The position numbers were made by a program, and so were the translations under genes. From the NCBI GenBank assembly GCA_913054485.1, contig CAJXHQ010000129.1, positions 1 to 7,876 of the forward strand: a DNA stretch of 7,876 bases, in the 5' to 3' direction. The notes beneath the pieces are model-generated. The model had not been told where the DNA came from. It did no database searches and saw nothing but the letters and a program-made list of their open reading frames with translations. Positions 6,277 to 7,876 of the stretch are shown here, in pieces. Origin of the DNA: an uncultured Paracoccaceae bacterium (GTDB lineage Bacteria > Pseudomonadota > Alphaproteobacteria > Rhodobacterales > Rhodobacteraceae). Position 1 is the first letter of the stretch, and the number at the start of each line of letters is the position of its first letter.

Positions 6277-6283
6277 ACCTCTT
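6277..6283 (-). promoter_or_regulatory. Ribosome binding site of the SDR gene
   Basis: The minus strand reads AAGAGGT here, 5 nt before the SDR ATG at 6271. It supports that start. Confidence 0.65.
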
Positions 6284-6340
6284 GCAGCGGGAAATCCTTG
6301 CCCGACCCTAGCACCCGCCCCGGCGGCTGCAACGCGCCAC

Positions 6341-6369
6341 TTGGCAGCAGGCCCGGAAACGCGTAACAC
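6341..6369 (+). promoter_or_regulatory. argB: Probable argB promoter
   Basis: TTGGCA at 6341-6346 matches a -35 element at five of six positions. After an exact 17-nt spacer comes TAACAC at 6364-6369, a moderate -10 match. Transcription would start near 6376, giving a leader of about 18 nt that contains the argB ribosome site. No attenuator or ARG-box-like palindrome is evident. Confidence 0.4.
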
Positions 6370-6377
6370 ATCCCGCC

Positions 6378-6384
6378 AGAGGGA
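6378..6384 (+). promoter_or_regulatory. argB: Ribosome binding site of argB
   Basis: AGAGGGA lies 9 nt before the ATG at 6394 and favours that start over the in-frame ATG at 6409. Confidence 0.6.
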
Positions 6385-6393
6385 CCCCGGGAT

Positions 6394-7254
6394 ATGAAGA
6401 AACAGAACATGAACCGCAACTGGATCGCCACCGCCGAGACACTGTCGTCAGCCCTGCCCTATCTGCAGCGCTATGACGGGGCCATCGTTGTTATCAAACT
6501 GGGCGGCCACGCAATGGGCAGCGACGAGGCGATGGACAGCTTCGCCCGCGACATCGTGCTGATGCGCCAAGTTGGTGTGAACCCGGTGATCGTGCACGGC
6601 GGCGGCCCGATGATCAATGCGATGCTGGCCAAGCTGGATATTCAATCCGAGTTCGTGAACGGCAAGCGTGTCACCGATCAGGCCACGGTCGAAGTGGTCG
6701 AGATGGTGCTGTCCGGCCTCGTCAACAAGCGCATCGTGCAGGCGATCAACCGCCAGGGCGGCATGGGCGTCGGTCTGTCGGGCAAGGATGCGAACCTGAT
6801 GATCTGCGAGCAGACCAACCCGGACCTTGGTTTTGTCGGCACGCCTTCGGAAATGAACCCCACCCTGCTGCATCACCTGTTCGAGAAGGACATGATCCCG
6901 GTCATCGCGCCGCTTGGTGCTGGCCGCGATGGCGAGACTTTCAATATCAACGGCGACACAGCTGCGGGAGCCATAGCCTCCGCGCTGCAGGCCGACCGCC
7001 TGTTGCTGCTGACCGATGTGGCCGGCGTTAAAAATGCCGACGGCGAGGTGGTGACCGAGCTGAAGGCCAAGGATGTGGAAGCGATGACCGCCAGCGGGGT
7101 CATCGCAGGCGGCATGATCCCAAAAACCGAAACCGCGCTGGACGCGGTGCGCAGCGGCGTGCGGGCCTGCACCATCGTCGACGGGCGGGTGCAGAACGCG
7201 GTGCTGCTGGAGCTTTTCACCGACCACGGTGCGGGCTCGATGATCCGCGCCTGA
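6394..7254 (+). CDS. argB: Acetylglutamate kinase ArgB
   Basis: ArgB phosphorylates N-acetyl-L-glutamate with ATP, the second step of arginine biosynthesis in the cytoplasm. The 286-residue product has the amino acid kinase fold with all expected motifs: IKLGGHAM with Lys35, HGGGP at 68-72, GKRVTD at 90-95 (acetylglutamate binding), [13 protein letters not shown] at 183-195, LLTDVAGV at 205-212 and GGMIPK at 239-244 (nucleotide binding). An N-terminal extension of about 28 residues before the kinase core ([18 protein letters not shown]) and the C-terminal [12 protein letters not shown] are typical of hexameric, arginine-inhibited enzymes. Feedback inhibition by arginine is therefore likely, as known for Thermotoga and Pseudomonas ArgB. 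The start at 6394 is chosen for its ribosome site and N-terminus; ATG 6409 (MNRNW) is the alternative. It is not in an arg operon here: an SDR gene lies divergent upstream and a ferredoxin-like gene downstream. Confidence 0.97.
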   Translation: MKKQNMNRNWIATAETLSSALPYLQRYDGAIVVIKLGGHAMGSDEAMDSFARDIVLMRQVGVNPVIVHGGGPMINAMLAKLDIQSEFVNGKRVTDQATVEVVEMVLSGLVNKRIVQAINRQGGMGVGLSGKDANLMICEQTNPDLGFVGTPSEMNPTLLHHLFEKDMIPVIAPLGAGRDGETFNINGDTAAGAIASALQADRLLLLTDVAGVKNADGEVVTELKAKDVEAMTASGVIAGGMIPKTETALDAVRSGVRACTIVDGRVQNAVLLELFTDHGAGSMIRA

Positions 7255-7260
7255 TCAGGG

Positions 7261-7285
7261 CTCTTGCCTGGCGGGCAGGCTTGAG
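7261..7285 (+). other. Interrupted hairpin between argB and the ferredoxin-like gene
   Basis: GCCTG at 7266-7270 pairs with CAGGC at 7276-7280, extended by CTC (7261-7263) with GAG (7283-7285) across a 2x2 mismatch. There is no T-tract. It could be a weak terminator of argB, or nothing. Confidence 0.25.
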
Positions 7286-7299
7286 ATTAGCTGGCCCGC

Positions 7300-7876
7300 A
7301 TGAAGCAAACCAGCACATACCGCATTGTCGAACAGGCCGCTGAAGCTGCAGGGCTGATCATCTACGGCGCGCTGCACCCGGCGCGAAAACCGGTCAAGCT
7401 GCTGGAGCACGGAACACTGATCCTGCTCGGCACCGCCGGCCGGTTCTGGGACGCCTTCAAAGCCTCCGCCGAGCACCTCGACGGCGCGCCGCATCCCATC
7501 GACCGCTGGTCAGAGCGCCTTATCACCGGGCTGGGAGCCGGCCTGGATGCTACGCCCTATTACCCTTTTACCGGCCCGCCCTACACGCCCTTCATCGATT
7601 GGGCGCTCGGCTCGGGCCGGACCTTCACATCGCCGTCGCAGATGCTGGTGCATGATCAGGTGGGCATGCTGATTTCGCTGAGGGGCGCACTGCATTTTGA
7701 CCAAGAGTTCGACATACCCGCGCCACCGCTTGCGGCCTCTCCCTGCAACGCTTGCATTGCAAAACCCTGCCTGTCTGCCTGCCCGGTTGGCGCAATGGTT
7801 GACGGAGGCCCCTATGGGCTGGCAGCCTGTCACCATCACCTGGATACCGTGGCAGGCAGCGAGTGCCTGTCGCAAG
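7300..7876 (+). CDS. Ferredoxin-like 4Fe-4S protein, partial (3' end outside the window)
   Basis: The frame from the ATG at 7300 is open to the window end (192 codons, no stop), so only the 5' part is seen. The first 148 residues have no cysteine and match no fold I can name; notable stretches are AGLIIYGALHPA, GTAGRFWDAF and TPYYPFTGPPYTPFIDWALG. Then comes a cysteine cluster: C149-x2-C152-x4-C157-x3-C161-P, followed by C177 and C189. The ACPVGA after C161 is typical of bacterial 4Fe-4S binding and recalls the C-terminal iron-sulfur part of QueG (epoxyqueuosine reductase), but the N-terminal part does not look like QueG. Further cysteines for a second cluster may lie past the window end. The ribosome site is weak. 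The gene follows argB by 45 nt and may share its transcript. Codon use matches its neighbours. Confidence 0.75.
   Translation, partial: MKQTSTYRIVEQAAEAAGLIIYGALHPARKPVKLLEHGTLILLGTAGRFWDAFKASAEHLDGAPHPIDRWSERLITGLGAGLDATPYYPFTGPPYTPFIDWALGSGRTFTSPSQMLVHDQVGMLISLRGALHFDQEFDIPAPPLAASPCNACIAKPCLSACPVGAMVDGGPYGLAACHHHLDTVAGSECLSQ

Noticed and set aside
6272..6393. Riboswitch or attenuator before argB
   Set aside because: The predicted leader is only about 18 nt, with no leader peptide or alternative hairpins visible.
6448..7227. 259-codon minus-strand open frame inside argB
   Set aside because: Fully contained in argB. Its His/Asp/Gln-rich translation is a reverse-complement artefact of GC-biased codons.

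Overview
The window is a compact, high-GC bacterial chromosome segment with coding on both strands. It looks like an alphaproteobacterium of the family Rhodobacteraceae (Roseobacter group, for example a Leisingera/Phaeobacter/Ruegeria relative). The evidence is the form of YidC (short N-terminus MDDQNKN, Ala/Pro-rich periplasmic linker), the yidC - MOSC protein - engB - argB neighbourhood, and codon use heavily biased to G/C at third positions. The genus is inferred from the look of the proteins, not from a search.

Layout, left to right. The 3' end of a c-di-GMP phosphodiesterase-type EAL gene (2-283) ends at a clear hairpin terminator (304-327). Next comes a tight forward operon: yidC (407-2209, membrane protein insertase), a MOSC-domain protein (2210-2947, ATG directly after the yidC stop) and engB/yihA (2944-3597, ribosome-assembly GTPase, 4-bp ATGA overlap). 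It is followed at once by a small probably exported DUF2946-like protein (about 3597/3627-3959) with no convincing ATG start. A PepSY-associated transmembrane gene (4034-5458) has its own strong ribosome binding site but is broken twice: by a perfect 25-bp tandem duplication (4493-4542) and by a 2-nt change near 5218-5221. Together these add 27 nt, so the final third returns to the original frame.

Two hairpins (5470-5493 and 5503-5539) fill the gap to a convergent short-chain dehydrogenase/reductase gene (6271-5543, minus strand). That gene is divergent from argB (6394-7254, N-acetylglutamate kinase). A partial ferredoxin-like 4Fe-4S protein (7300 to the window end) follows argB.

The genes cover envelope protein insertion (YidC), ribosome assembly (EngB), arginine biosynthesis (ArgB), probable metal or haem handling at the membrane (DUF2946-like plus PepSY) and redox (SDR, ferredoxin-like, MOSC). 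I see no phage, insertion sequence, CRISPR, tRNA or rRNA, and no obviously new multi-gene system. The most notable point is the double lesion in the PepSY gene. No gene-free stretch exceeds about 125 bases.
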